Part shown: positions 1-9,501 of the stretch, piece after piece
Layout of the letters: each line of letters opens with the position of its first letter
Numbering within the stretch: position 1 is the stretch's first letter
NCBI GenBank assembly: GCA_947259405.1
Contig: CAMYLY010000002.1
Location: 1-64,000, forward strand
Reading direction: 5' to 3'
DNA from: an uncultured Gemmatimonadales bacterium
GTDB taxonomy: Bacteria > Gemmatimonadota > Gemmatimonadetes > Gemmatimonadales > GWC2-71-9
DNA length: 64,000 nt
Notes under the pieces: model-generated
Database searches by the model: none
What the model was told of the DNA's origin: nothing
The model's input: the letters and a program-made list of their open reading frames with translations, nothing else
Translations under genes and position numbers: made by a program

Positions 1-1208
1 CCGCGGTCGAGCGCATACGCCGGTTTGGGATCGAAGCCCATGAGCTTCTTGATTGCGCGCCCGCCCTTGATGATGGCACCCGCGATTCCGGCTGGCGCCG
101 GTTGTTCGTGGAACACCTGATCACACTGGAAATCGATCGGGCTGTTGGTGTTCGGGAGCGCCGTGACGACGCCGGTTGCTTCATCGAGGTGATGCAACTG
201 CAGCCGCGAGACCACCCCGTCGATCAACTCGCCGTTCCCGTCGCGCAGCTTGTCCAACGCCGGCGTGGGAATCATCGTCCCCGGGTTGTTGGGGTCGTCC
301 ACGTACACCGAAATGCACGCGGCGACCACAGCCGTTTCACCCGCCAACAGCTCGGCATCGGTCGCGATCTGCAAACATCCAGGGAACTGCGGCAATGCCA
401 ATCCAGGAATGAACTGCGGATTCGGATCCATGGACTCGTTGCACTCGAGCCGCCGCACCACGAAGAACGCATCGTCTACTAGCGTGTTCGCGGCAATATC
501 GATGGCACACGTCTCGTCTTCGCAAATCGCGGTCGCGCCATCACCGGCGTCGACAAAGACTTCCACGCAGTCGACGACAACTCCGTCGATCACTTCGAAA
601 CATCCGACCGCACCCGTCTCGATTCGGAACTTGACGGGCAGGTTACTCCCCGACTGAAAGCGGTAGATCGGTGATTGACTGGTCGAGCGATTGTTCAGAT
701 TCTCGGATGACGGCATGACGTCACGCCAGCCAAGAACGCGGTCCACTTGTGTGACGCCCTCGAATGCGGTGCTGAAGACGCAGATCCGAAACGCTTGGTC
801 GACGTCTTGCGCATCTGGGTTCCACGCCGTCTGGTACAACTCGGTACCCAGGGTCGGCTCGTCCAGCGTGGTCTTTGACGCAGCGGTACAACTCCCGTTG
901 ACCACGTCGACCACGACGTTGCCATTGGGATCGATCACGGGACTACCGTCAGGATTCTCAAGCGGGGCCGTCTCGAACGGCCCATGCACCTCGGCCCACG
1001 GTCGCAGATTCGGATTGAAGACGCCATCGAAGTCTGGCGACGGCACCATCGGCGGGAGGAAGTAGAACCCGGGGACCGGCCCCGGAACCGTCGCGTTGGA
1101 CGACGCGTCCGCCAGCTCGAAATCGGGTGATCCGAGCGTACTGTCGTTGCCGTCCGAGCAAGCGGCGACAACGGCGGTGGCGAGAATGAACAATACTGCA
1201 CGCTTCAT
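1..1208 (-). CDS. Lipoprotein of unknown function (truncated at window edge)
   Basis: An open frame runs from the ATG at 1208 off the left edge, giving 402 visible codons without a stop. The N-terminus (MKRAVLFILATAVVAAC) is a lipoprotein signal peptide with lipobox VAAC and predicted lipidated Cys17, so the product is probably anchored on the periplasmic side of the envelope. The rest is Asp- and Asn-rich with scattered cysteines and no domain I recognise. It resembles surface or secreted lipoproteins of Gemmatimonadota in general style only. The C-terminus is missing. It reads in the same direction as the kinase at 1395-3974, with a 186-base gap between them. Confidence 0.75.
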   Translation of the reverse strand, partial: MKRAVLFILATAVVAACSDGNDSTLGSPDFELADASSNATVPGPVPGFYFLPPMVPSPDFDGVFNPNLRPWAEVHGPFETAPLENPDGSPVIDPNGNVVVDVVNGSCTAASKTTLDEPTLGTELYQTAWNPDAQDVDQAFRICVFSTAFEGVTQVDRVLGWRDVMPSSENLNNRSTSQSPIYRFQSGSNLPVKFRIETGAVGCFEVIDGVVVDCVEVFVDAGDGATAICEDETCAIDIAANTLVDDAFFVVRRLECNESMDPNPQFIPGLALPQFPGCLQIATDAELLAGETAVVAACISVYVDDPNNPGTMIPTPALDKLRDGNGELIDGVVSRLQLHHLDEATGVVTALPNTNSPIDFQCDQVFHEQPAPAGIAGAIIKGGRAIKKLMGFDPKPAYALDR

Positions 1209-1394
1209 GAGGTTGCCTCGTCAGGAGTCCGGGGAGCCCGTAGGGAATGGACTACAATACGCATGGGTACGCGCAAGGTCTAGGCCGTCCCCCGGACGTG
1301 GTGAGGCCTTCGGACCACGTGAATTACGGGCAGTTCCCCAGAGACGGGGGAAGCGGATTAGGTCGTTGTTGTGCCGGTGCTACACCTGCGTAGG

Positions 1395-3974
1395 TCACCG
1401 GCCAAGACGTGCGACCTCTTCCCAGCGAGGACTTCTGACAACCGGTCGCCACCACCAGACGGTGCCAGCCTCAGCGGCAAAGTTGTGGTGCGGATTCGCC
1501 GCGACGTAGCGCTTCAGAAGGTCGATCGCCGCATCGACCTCACCGTATTGCGTGTACATCATGGCCACGTAACCGACGAGCTCCTGTTCATCATCAAGGC
1601 CTGACGTGCGAGAGAATTGCTCCGACGCTTCGAGAATCTCACGAGCGCGGTCAGTATCTCCGGCTCGGCCGACGATCCCGCCAAAGATCACCTGGTTCTC
1701 CGCACGGAGGAGATCCGCCGCCGGAGCATCGGGGAGCAGTGAATCCATCTCTGCGAGGAGCTGCTGCGCACGCATGGTATCAGGCTCCATGCGCTCCGTG
1801 ACCAAGAGCCATAGCTGACAACGCCGGAACGCCACGGCATCGGGAAACCGCTCTGCACCGCGCTCGCACCAATCCTGTGCATCGCGTAGGCTTTCCTGAT
1901 CGAGCTGCGCCCAAAAGACACGATCGATGAGGCGGTCGGCACCGCGTTGATACGGATCACGATCCAGGCCTTGGCGCGCCGCCATGGCAGCATCCGGGAC
2001 GCGGTCGACTTGGGGCTCGTAGTAGATCACGCTCAACGTCACGTACGCACCGGAAAGGCGAGGATCGAGGTCCACGGCGCCCTCGAGATCCTCGATGGCG
2101 TCGAACAGCAACTGATTCCACTCGTCTTCGTCAGTCGTGATCCGCTCTTGATACAAGCGGAACCGCAACGTCCCCCGCAGGTGCAGGGCATCCGCGTTGC
2201 GTGCATCGGCGCGAAGGGCGCGCTCGGCGAGGTCCAGCCCCTCCTGAATGGTGCGGCCCGCACGTTCGCCCTCTTCGGTCTGCGAGCGGTCATGAAACAC
2301 CCATCCACGGGACACCACGGGATCCATCCAATCTGGATCGGCCTGCTCGGCCACCTGGAGAAGCGAATCGGCGGCCGCCAGAAGCGCGGGAACGCCTTCA
2401 GTGGAGCGCGCACGGAGCAAGTCTTCCGCCTCCTGCCGCTGCCGCTCCGCACGCCGGAAGGCTGCCCACGCCTCCACGCTTTCGGTTCCAAGACGGCTAG
2501 CACGAAGGTCGACGTTTCCACCTATGCGGCTGCGGAGCGAGTTCGATACGCCTACGGCCACCGAATCGCGCGCCGAGATGATCTCGGTCGAGGCGATAGT
2601 AAACGTCTCCCGCTCGCCGACATCCTCGCCCGTGTTTCCGTCCACGAGTCGCGTCGTCACCATGACGTTCCCGCCGGCACGTGGTTCGAGTTGGCCCACG
2701 ACGAGGGTGCCCACGTCGAGCGCCCGGGCAATCGAGTCCCGAGCCACGTCACCATCACGGTACGGGAGCACCCCGTTTCGCGAAACTACGTTCACGTTGG
2801 CCCGGCCGAGTTCGTCGATGAGCGCTTCCGTGAGCCCATCGGCAATCGGCGCGAGCGCGCTGTCGCTGCTGAGGTCCTCGAAATAGAGAACCGCGATCCG
2901 GTCGGGATCGAGGACATCGCTCATGCCCCCACCCCCACCGCTTCCTATCGCCGCCCAGGCACCGAAGCCAATGCCCGCGATACCGAGGACCGCGACCGCC
3001 GGAACGACCATACGCCGCCACAGTGGTAGAGGTTGTTCGAACATCGCTGATTGCCTGCCCACCATCGATTGCCGTACCATGCCGCTCTGCCGCATGGCGA
3101 TGGAGGGACGCCGGTGCATGGCGGTGTGCACATCCACCATGTCCAAGGACTCGGCCATCTCCATCCCCGTCTGAAACCGGTCCGCCGGAGTCTTGGCCAT
3201 CGCCTGCATGATGACGTCTTCCAACTCGTCCGGAATCGCCTCGCGCATGATCGTGGGCGGTGGCACGTTGTCCATCGTGTGGCGGGCCATGATGGCCATC
3301 GGGGTTGGGCCGGTGAACGGGATCTGTCCCACCAGCATTTCGTACAACACGCACCCGAGGCTGTAGAGGTCGGCTCGCCCATCCACGGAGTCTCCCACCG
3401 ACTGCTCGGGGCTCATGTACGCCGGCGTCCCGACCGACATACCGGTCTGCGTAATCTTCTCCCCGCCTGCGGCGTCTACGGCCCGCGCTATGCCGAAATC
3501 AACGACAATCGCATGGCCCCCCGACAACATGATGTTCCCTGGCTTGATGTCGCGGTGCACGAGGCCCAAGGAGTGCGCGTAGCCAAGCGCTTCGGCGACC
3601 TCCTTGGCCAGGTGGACAGCCTCCTTGATCGGCAACTGCTTATCCCGCTCGATCCGGTCGCTCAGGTCCTCGCCCTCGATGAGCGGCATGACGTAGTACA
3701 GGTAGCCGTCCGCATCGCCCGAGTCGTAGAGGGGGAGAATGTGCGGATGTGAGAGCTTGGCGGTGACTGACACCTCACGCAGAAACCGCTCGGCACCGAG
3801 GGATTGCGCGAACTCCGGGTGCAAGACCTTGATGGCTACCGACCGATCGTGCTTGATGTCACGAGCCAGGTAGACCGCGCCCATGCCGCCCGCGCCGAGG
3901 AGGCTTTCCACCTCGTATTTGTCGGCTAGGCGCTCGCGTAGCTGCTCGAGCATCTCCTCAAACTGATTAGTCAC
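1395..3974 (-). CDS. Transmembrane Ser/Thr protein kinase with TolB-like and TPR sensor half
   Basis: A eukaryotic-type protein kinase of 859 residues. The cytoplasmic kinase domain spans about 20-280: glycine loop GAGGMG, VAIK lysine K49, catalytic loop HRDIKPGN with D142, DFG at 159-161 and SPE at 188-190, so it should be active. One membrane helix lies at about 322-343. The extracytoplasmic part begins with a TolB/FlgO-like domain (from about 357, motif IAVLYFEDLS) and continues as TPR-like helices to the end. By family knowledge it phosphorylates Ser/Thr targets in response to an envelope signal; the signal is unknown. The start is GTG. It lies downstream of the lipoprotein at 4078-5262 on the same strand, 103 bases away. 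Confidence 0.95.
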   Translation of the reverse strand: MTNQFEEMLEQLRERLADKYEVESLLGAGGMGAVYLARDIKHDRSVAIKVLHPEFAQSLGAERFLREVSVTAKLSHPHILPLYDSGDADGYLYYVMPLIEGEDLSDRIERDKQLPIKEAVHLAKEVAEALGYAHSLGLVHRDIKPGNIMLSGGHAIVVDFGIARAVDAAGGEKITQTGMSVGTPAYMSPEQSVGDSVDGRADLYSLGCVLYEMLVGQIPFTGPTPMAIMARHTMDNVPPPTIMREAIPDELEDVIMQAMAKTPADRFQTGMEMAESLDMVDVHTAMHRRPSIAMRQSGMVRQSMVGRQSAMFEQPLPLWRRMVVPAVAVLGIAGIGFGAWAAIGSGGGGGMSDVLDPDRIAVLYFEDLSSDSALAPIADGLTEALIDELGRANVNVVSRNGVLPYRDGDVARDSIARALDVGTLVVGQLEPRAGGNVMVTTRLVDGNTGEDVGERETFTIASTEIISARDSVAVGVSNSLRSRIGGNVDLRASRLGTESVEAWAAFRRAERQRQEAEDLLRARSTEGVPALLAAADSLLQVAEQADPDWMDPVVSRGWVFHDRSQTEEGERAGRTIQEGLDLAERALRADARNADALHLRGTLRFRLYQERITTDEDEWNQLLFDAIEDLEGAVDLDPRLSGAYVTLSVIYYEPQVDRVPDAAMAARQGLDRDPYQRGADRLIDRVFWAQLDQESLRDAQDWCERGAERFPDAVAFRRCQLWLLVTERMEPDTMRAQQLLAEMDSLLPDAPAADLLRAENQVIFGGIVGRAGDTDRAREILEASEQFSRTSGLDDEQELVGYVAMMYTQYGEVDAAIDLLKRYVAANPHHNFAAEAGTVWWWRPVVRSPRWEEVARLGR

Positions 3975-4077
3975 CGCACCGTCCAGCCATGTGAAGGGCC
4001 AAGCATTAAGAATACGGTGGTCTCGAGCGACTCACCAGATCCCAGGCGGTGCCCCTCACAAGTGGACGGTGCCGAGC

Positions 4078-5262
4078 CTACGGGATGGGGATCCGGTATG
4101 CCAGGGGTAGTTGGAGGAACGCGTCGTAGGTGCGCTTGGGAGCCGCCACGTGAATGATGTCCTCGAAGTTCATGGCTACACCGCGGCTCTCGAACATCGG
4201 ATCATCGAGCGGCAAGAACACGATCTGGTCTGGCCAGAGCTCGTACATCAGGCGGAACAGCTCGTTCTCAGGCGACGCGTCCCTCACGTCGTAGCCTGAG
4301 CTCGAGGCGGAAGTTGCCACAATACGCGCCGCGACCACGCTGACGACAAACGCCGAACCGACAGCCGTGCTGCGGTGCACCAGGTAGTCGCCCAGCCATT
4401 CCTGCTTGGTCCCTTTCAGGCGTTCCTTCTGCGCGTGGTTTCCGCCCACGTTGATGACCGTTCCATGGCTGTAGCCATTCAGCCTCCGGTCCGTCAGCCA
4501 CTTCATCACGTCCTCGCGCATGCGAACCGATCCGTCGTAGTCGGCGTCTCGTCGCGCGCGGATGGGGACGCTTTCCAGCTCGACCTCCATCATTTCCTCG
4601 ACCGTGTCGTAGAAATACGGTCCCCATGCTGCCACGAGCTCGGAGCGACGTGCAGCCAGCGCCGCCTGCGCAGTCTCCAGGGCGTGTACTTGTTCCAGCG
4701 GGGTCGAGTAATCCCCTTGCATCAACCCGGTCAGCGGTCCCGGATCACCGAGGTGAGCTGAGAGGCTTTCGATCAACGTCAAGAAGTCGGAGGCCCCTCC
4801 GTACTCGTCGAGGTTGACGTCGATGGCGTGCACGTCGATGCGATCTTGCTCGGGCAACGTGCGGTTGAAGTCCCGAATCGCCGTGCAGAGATCTCCAAAC
4901 GCCCAAGTCGGCGGGACAAAGTCGGGCTCAAGCGGGGAGTCCGCGATGAAGTCGGTCAAGAGCCAGTCAGCCATCTGAGGGAGTTCGAGAAGCAGCTGCC
5001 GGAACCCTTGGGCGTGCAAGCGCTCCAGAAGCTCCGCCATGAACTCGCGATGTTCAACGATGAGGTGAGTCTCGCCGATGATCACGACGCGATGCTCAGA
5101 GAGCCGATCGAGCATCCCGCTTGGTAGGTCATCCACGGAGAACGCCACGGCGTCGCGCTCGACCACCTGAGCCAACTCTGTTCGCGAGACCCGCGTGAGG
5201 CCGGAGCAGGCAATGCCTGCGGCGGCAGCGCACGTCACAAACACGGTCATTGTCTTCCGCAC
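4078..5262 (-). CDS. ChaN/EreA-like (Tiki-type) lipoprotein
   Basis: A 394-residue protein with a lipoprotein signal peptide (lipobox GIAC, Cys19). The core motif VVIIGETHL at about 59-67, followed by an acidic strand LLLELP and a distal NVGGNHA motif, fits the superfamily that includes ChaN haem-binding lipoproteins and erythromycin-esterase-like hydrolases, where the Glu and His of the GETH motif form the active or metal site. The exact substrate cannot be read from sequence. ChaN proteins are usually shorter, and resistance function is not implied. It reads toward the kinase gene and has a 343-base divergent region upstream shared with the cytochrome gene. Confidence 0.65.
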   Translation of the reverse strand: MRKTMTVFVTCAAAAGIACSGLTRVSRTELAQVVERDAVAFSVDDLPSGMLDRLSEHRVVIIGETHLIVEHREFMAELLERLHAQGFRQLLLELPQMADWLLTDFIADSPLEPDFVPPTWAFGDLCTAIRDFNRTLPEQDRIDVHAIDVNLDEYGGASDFLTLIESLSAHLGDPGPLTGLMQGDYSTPLEQVHALETAQAALAARRSELVAAWGPYFYDTVEEMMEVELESVPIRARRDADYDGSVRMREDVMKWLTDRRLNGYSHGTVINVGGNHAQKERLKGTKQEWLGDYLVHRSTAVGSAFVVSVVAARIVATSASSSGYDVRDASPENELFRLMYELWPDQIVFLPLDDPMFESRGVAMNFEDIIHVAAPKRTYDAFLQLPLAYRIPIP

Positions 5263-5375
5263 GTTCCCGCTCTACTTGGACGGCTTCCTGTCCGTACCTA
5301 GCCTCCGGTTTCTGAGGGTAGCGTGAAGACTTCGTGAGAACGGCGGAGGGTGATGGTGGCACCCTGATCTCCGCA

Positions 5376-5417
5376 AGCCGACGCGACGATAATCGCGAGC
5401 ACCTGAGTCGGCTTTTC
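5376..5417 (+). terminator. Possible hairpin, terminator- or leader-like
   Basis: The 7-bp stem AGCCGAC/GTCGGCT encloses a 24-base loop that can form an inner GCGA/TCGC stem, and it is followed by a short T run. There is no known plus-strand gene just upstream, so it may be a leader structure for the cytochrome transcript or chance. Confidence 0.2.
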
Positions 5418-5590
5418 AGTCATTCCAGTTACCTAAGCCTTCTCATAAAGCAACTTCATGATTTCGTGTGGCCGGAGGCGGTACCTTGCCCCCCGATCAC
5501 TACGCCCCCCGCGTCCAAGTCGCTTCTGGACACCCGTTGATGCCGACTGCCCAGGGCCGGGGACGGCAATCGCAAGGGTAGAACGGGTGG

Positions 5591-5599
5591 AAGGAGGTG
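5591..5599 (+). promoter_or_regulatory. Strong Shine-Dalgarno that fixes the cytochrome start
   Basis: AAGGAGGTG is almost the full anti-16S complement and ends 6 bases before the ATG at 5606. It overlaps an in-frame GTG at 5597, which rules out that GTG as the start. Confidence 0.75.
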
Positions 5600-5605
5600 G
5601 GGCGT

Positions 5606-7066
5606 ATGCCGCGCGCAAGAGTCCTCTGGTCAATGGCTGGGCTTGCCTTCGTTGTGACGTTTACTGCGTGTGACGACGCGGTCGAAGTGACCGATGATCC
5701 CCCGACAATCCAAATCACCGCGCCCGCAGGTGGCGCCCTCGTAGCCCCCGGCTCCATGCTCAACATTACGTGGACGGCGACGGATGACATGGGCGTGGTG
5801 GGGGTCGATCTGAGCTACACGGCGGACAACGTAACTGAGACGAGCATCGCGACGGACCAGACGGGGTCGACCTTCACGTGGACCGTTCCCGCGGGCCCGC
5901 TGTTCGGCGTCAGAATCAAAGCCACGGCGAAGGACACGGCGGCTCAGACGGCATCGGACGAGACGGATGCGCTGTTCGCGATCGTGACAGCGTCTTCGAG
6001 GGGATACGTTACGTCAGACGTCTGTCAAACGTGCCACCAGGCCAAACGGGACGACCTGTTCGACTCGGGTCACCCGTACAAGCTAAACAAGGTCGAGGGT
6101 GGCGTGCCGCCAACGTACCCGTTCACCGCGGTTGCCAATCCGCCAGTGGGTTTCACTTGGGCCGACATCACTTACGTCATTGGCGGCTATGGATGGAAGG
6201 CACGATTCCTGACTGACTCGGGGTACATCATCACCGACGGTATCGATGGGGTGAACGCGCAGTACAACCTGGCCCGCAGCGACCTCGGTGGCGGCCTCGG
6301 TGACGAGTGGGTGGCCTACCATGCATCGGACACGGAACGGAAGCCGTACACGTGTGGCACCTGTCACACGACCGGCTGGCTGACGACCGCTGAGAACGGC
6401 GGCATCAATCAAGATGGGCTCGTCGGGATCGCTGGGACCTGGGAAGAAACTGGCATAACTTGTGAGCGGTGCCATGGTCCTGGCGGAACTCATGTGGCCA
6501 CGCAGTCGGCCACCAACATCAACATCGACCGTGGATCGGAGTTGTGCGGGAGCTGTCACTTCCGCGATGTGAATCACGACATCGACGCCAAGGGCGGCTT
6601 CATTCGCCACCACGAGCAATACGATGAGCTGCTCTCGGCAAAGCACAACGTGCGGGCCTGCATCGACTGTCATGAGCCGCACATTGGGGTGCGGTACGGC
6701 CACGCGGCGGCGGGGGGTATACAAACGGCCTGTGAGGACTGCCACGCGGGCGTAACGAACTCGCACGTCGTACCGGTGGACTGTGAGGTTTGCCACATGT
6801 CTCGTGCCACGAAGTCGGCACGAGCGGTCCACACGTTCGAGGGTGATGTGCGGACGCACATTTTCAAGATCAACTCTAACCCGTTCCCGAAAGATTCGAT
6901 GTTCTTCGCGGATCCGACGTCGGGCCACACCCATACCCGTGGATTTGTGACGCTTGATTTTGCCTGTTATACCTGTCACAAAGACCCGGCAACGGGTGAT
7001 GGAGGCAGTGCAAGCACGAAGACCCTAGCCGAGCTGTCGGCAAGAGCCATAGGGATACACAACTAG
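5606..7066 (+). CDS. Octahaem cytochrome c lipoprotein with Ig-like domain
   Basis: A 486-residue exported electron-transfer protein. The signal peptide ends in lipobox TFTAC (lipid Cys22). Residues about 30-128 form an Ig/cadherin-like beta domain, followed by eight CXXCH haem sites with first Cys at about 140, 250, 286, 314, 352, 376, 393 and 454. Many extra His residues could serve as distal ligands. By family knowledge it carries electrons in the periplasm or at the cell surface, or is a multihaem reductase; the substrate is not apparent. The start is chosen from the strong Shine-Dalgarno at 5591. A long hairpin follows the stop, before the MORN lipoprotein gene. Confidence 0.9.
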   Translation: MPRARVLWSMAGLAFVVTFTACDDAVEVTDDPPTIQITAPAGGALVAPGSMLNITWTATDDMGVVGVDLSYTADNVTETSIATDQTGSTFTWTVPAGPLFGVRIKATAKDTAAQTASDETDALFAIVTASSRGYVTSDVCQTCHQAKRDDLFDSGHPYKLNKVEGGVPPTYPFTAVANPPVGFTWADITYVIGGYGWKARFLTDSGYIITDGIDGVNAQYNLARSDLGGGLGDEWVAYHASDTERKPYTCGTCHTTGWLTTAENGGINQDGLVGIAGTWEETGITCERCHGPGGTHVATQSATNINIDRGSELCGSCHFRDVNHDIDAKGGFIRHHEQYDELLSAKHNVRACIDCHEPHIGVRYGHAAAGGIQTACEDCHAGVTNSHVVPVDCEVCHMSRATKSARAVHTFEGDVRTHIFKINSNPFPKDSMFFADPTSGHTHTRGFVTLDFACYTCHKDPATGDGGSASTKTLAELSARAIGIHN

Positions 7067-7085
7067 GGAGGATCGTATTTAGGTT

Positions 7086-7122
7086 GATGGGCGGGTGTCC
7101 CGCACTGGGGCACCCGCCCATC
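7086..7122 (+). terminator. Long GC-rich hairpin after the cytochrome gene
   Basis: A perfect 12-bp stem GATGGGCGGGTG / CACCCGCCCATC extends by four more pairs (one G-T) to a 5-base loop. No U tract follows. It sits 20 bases after the cytochrome stop and 23 bases before the next ATG, so it may terminate or attenuate transcription, or protect the 3' end of the cytochrome mRNA. Confidence 0.55.
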
Positions 7123-7145
7123 CTTGCCACAGGTTTCCAACCGTC

Positions 7146-7940
7146 ATGCGCACTCATATCCTCCTCTCCCGGCGCACAGCTCTCGTGGTGTCAGTCCTCA
7201 CGCTGGCGTGCAATCCCGACCGTATTCACATCGCCAATACGCTGGTACAAGAAGGAGTGCTATACCCTGCCGGGAGCACCGAATCGTTCTCCGGTATCGT
7301 GTACACCACCGACTCGATCACTAACGACGTGAAGGTCACGGCGCGGTACAATCGCGGCGTGCGACATGGTCGAACCACAGCCTTTCACCCCGATGGATCG
7401 AAGGCTGTTGAAGAGCGGTATCGTGACGGGCAGCTCCACGGTGCTCGCCGCGAATGGCATGAGAACGGGCAAATTCGCCTTGAGGAAACCTGGACACGCG
7501 GGCAGCAAATCGAGGTCGAGCGCGAGTGGTCGGCATCCGGAGCGCTGATTCGGGAAACGCCGTACGAGCGTGGCAGGCGTCATGGCACGTCCATACAGTG
7601 GTATGACTCAGGTGAGGTGCAGACAGAAGCGATGTACGTCGACGGGCGGTTGGAGGGCCAAACCACACGGTGGTACGAAGGCGGGCAAATCGAACTAGAG
7701 CGGATGTACGTGCGCGGATACGCGGACGGTCCCAGCCGAGAGTGGTACCCGTCCGGTGCGATCAGATCAGAAGGCACGTGGAAGGCCGGGAAACCTGACG
7801 GTGCGTTTTCGCGGTGGCACGAGAATGGTAAACGACATGTTGAAGCTCGTTACGACGCGGGCGATCTACTCGAGATCCGCATGTGGAACGCAGATGGATC
7901 GCTCATCCCTGACGCCGCAGCCTCGAGCCCCATCCCTTAG
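7146..7940 (+). CDS. MORN-repeat (YwqK-like) lipoprotein
   Basis: A 264-residue protein. The ATG at 7146 gives a lipoprotein signal peptide with lipobox LTLAC. From about residue 40 it is built of successive 20-25 residue MORN/YwqK-type units with the pattern WYxxGxxxxExxYxxGxxxG (for example REWYPSGAIRSEGTW). Proteins of this shape are named after the YwqK antitoxin but are mostly structural or of unknown role. The signal peptide argues against a cytoplasmic antitoxin. It lies 79 bases after the cytochrome gene and may share its transcript. Its last 38 bases overlap the 3' end of the convergent flavoprotein gene. Confidence 0.85.
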   Translation: MRTHILLSRRTALVVSVLTLACNPDRIHIANTLVQEGVLYPAGSTESFSGIVYTTDSITNDVKVTARYNRGVRHGRTTAFHPDGSKAVEERYRDGQLHGARREWHENGQIRLEETWTRGQQIEVEREWSASGALIRETPYERGRRHGTSIQWYDSGEVQTEAMYVDGRLEGQTTRWYEGGQIELERMYVRGYADGPSREWYPSGAIRSEGTWKAGKPDGAFSRWHENGKRHVEARYDAGDLLEIRMWNADGSLIPDAAASSPIP

Positions 7941-9501
7941 CCCGATCCCGTAGCACCACGCGAGCGGCATTGCGGCCGGGGATAGCGTTCACTCCACCAC
8001 CGCCATGCGTGCCCGCCCCGCAGAGGTACAGACCGTGAATCGGCGTTCGATAATCAGCGTGACCGGCGACCGGCCGGCTGAAGAAGAACTGATCCAACAT
8101 AAGTTCTCCGTGGTTGATGCTTCCCTCGGTCACGCCAAACCGCTGCTCCAAATCCACCGGCGTGAGCACCTCTCGATGAAGCACCTTCGACGGCAGGTCG
8201 GGGGCATACTCGGTTAGGGTGTCGACGACCGTATCGCCGAGTCGCTGGCTCGCGGCGGCGTTCCACCCAACACCACCGAGATGGTAGGGAGCGTACTGCG
8301 CGTACACGGACATGACGTGCTTGCCCGCAGGGGCGAACGCGTCGTCCACGAGCGATGGGATGACGGCCTCCAAGTAGGGGCGCGTCGAGATCGCTCCGTA
8401 CTTCGCATCATCGTAGGCGCGTTCCAGGTACTCAATCGACGGACTGATCGAAATCGCTCCGCGGAGTACGTGTTGATCGCCCTCAGCAGCGGTGAAGGTT
8501 GGAAGCCCGTCCAAGGCCAAGTGCACCCTCGCACACGCCCCACGGAACCGAATGTTCTCGACGCGACTGAGAAACGTTGAGCCCAGACTGGCGGCCGGCA
8601 CTAGATCGAGGAAAGTCTTCTTGGGGTCGATCCCCGAAATCACGCACTTTGCTCGGACCTCGTCCCCATCCTCTAACACGACGCCTTCTGCGATCCCCTG
8701 GCGCACCGCGATCTCGCCGACCGCGGCTTCCGTTCGGACTTCGCCACCACGCTCTCGTACCATCGCGGCGAGGGCCCAGGTCAATTCGCCAAGCCCCCCA
8801 CGCACGGATCCCATTGCCCCACCCAACTCGTGATGCAAGAGTACCGCGGTCGTGCCCGCCGCCATTGGACCCTGCATGACGCCCACGATTCCTGACGCGC
8901 CAACGGTGCCCTTGAGCACATCGGTTTCGAACCACTCATCGAGCAAGGCAGCGACCGGCATTGGAAGCACACGCAGCACCTCCATCATCTCCCGTCGGCC
9001 CAACTTCTTGAGGTAGCGCGCCGCACGCCCCAGCGTGGGGAGGTCTCGGAGATGCACAGCCGGGAATTCCGGTGGCGGACTCGCATAAAGCACGTTGAGG
9101 AGTCCCGATGCCCGGTCGAGGAGCGCGTTGAATCTAGACCAGCGTTCAGCATCCTTGGACGAAAAGCTTCGAATGGACTCCAGCGTCGCGTCGAGGTCGC
9201 TGCGGAAGACGAGGCTCTTGCCATCGGGGGTGGGGGCAAACACTGCCGGATCGGCTGGGATGATGGTCACGGCGTCGTGGAGTTGGAGATCGACAAGGAC
9301 GGACGGATCAAGCGCGCCCGCCCAATGAGCTCCTGGATTGACTTTGAATCCGGGCGCAAACTCCACCGTTTTCGTGGCGCCACCCACACGGTCGCTTGCT
9401 TCGAGAACCATCACGCGCCATCCGGCTCGTGCGAGATACGCCGCCGTCACCAAACCGTTGTGGCCGGCACCGATGATCGCAGCGTCGTACGGAGCGTTCA
9501 T
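7903..9501 (-). CDS. PYROXD2/CrtI-like FAD-dependent oxidoreductase (A)
   Basis: A 532-residue flavoprotein of the phytoene-desaturase-like amine oxidase superfamily. The N-terminal Rossmann motif AAIIGAGHNGLV followed by LEASDRVGG binds FAD; the C-terminal motif GLYLCGAGTHGGGGV closes the FAD site. The start is the ATG at 9501, which forms an ATGA overlap with the stop of the upstream paralogue at 9498, so translation is probably coupled. Family enzymes dehydrogenate carotenoids, amines or unknown substrates; the reaction here is unknown. The operon continues upstream with a second paralogue and a GcvT-like protein. Confidence 0.88.
   Translation of the reverse strand: MNAPYDAAIIGAGHNGLVTAAYLARAGWRVMVLEASDRVGGATKTVEFAPGFKVNPGAHWAGALDPSVLVDLQLHDAVTIIPADPAVFAPTPDGKSLVFRSDLDATLESIRSFSSKDAERWSRFNALLDRASGLLNVLYASPPPEFPAVHLRDLPTLGRAARYLKKLGRREMMEVLRVLPMPVAALLDEWFETDVLKGTVGASGIVGVMQGPMAAGTTAVLLHHELGGAMGSVRGGLGELTWALAAMVRERGGEVRTEAAVGEIAVRQGIAEGVVLEDGDEVRAKCVISGIDPKKTFLDLVPAASLGSTFLSRVENIRFRGACARVHLALDGLPTFTAAEGDQHVLRGAISISPSIEYLERAYDDAKYGAISTRPYLEAVIPSLVDDAFAPAGKHVMSVYAQYAPYHLGGVGWNAAASQRLGDTVVDTLTEYAPDLPSKVLHREVLTPVDLEQRFGVTEGSINHGELMLDQFFFSRPVAGHADYRTPIHGLYLCGAGTHGGGGVNAIPGRNAARVVLRDRAKGWGSRLRRQG

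Larger units (their letters stand above)
5263..5605. other. Divergent intergenic region, 343 bases
   Basis: This region separates the minus-strand ChaN-like lipoprotein from the plus-strand cytochrome. I find no convincing gene: the short frames here lack a Shine-Dalgarno sequence and protein-like composition. It holds a stem AGCCGAC (5376-5382) / GTCGGCT (5407-5413) followed by TTTC on the plus strand, with an inner GCGA/TCGC stem. The region must carry promoters for both genes, but no clear -35/-10 pair stands out. Confidence 0.6.

Noticed and set aside
1947-3029. 360-codon plus-strand frame within the kinase gene
   Set aside because: Antisense of a well-supported kinase; no ribosome site and Arg/His-rich composition.
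6083-6979. 298-codon minus-strand open frame inside the cytochrome gene
   Set aside because: The opposite strand encodes eight intact CXXCH haem sites with a Shine-Dalgarno and signal peptide; the antisense translation is Arg/Val-rich with no domain.
7146-7940. YwqK toxin-antitoxin pair
   Set aside because: The protein has a lipoprotein signal and no toxin gene is adjacent.
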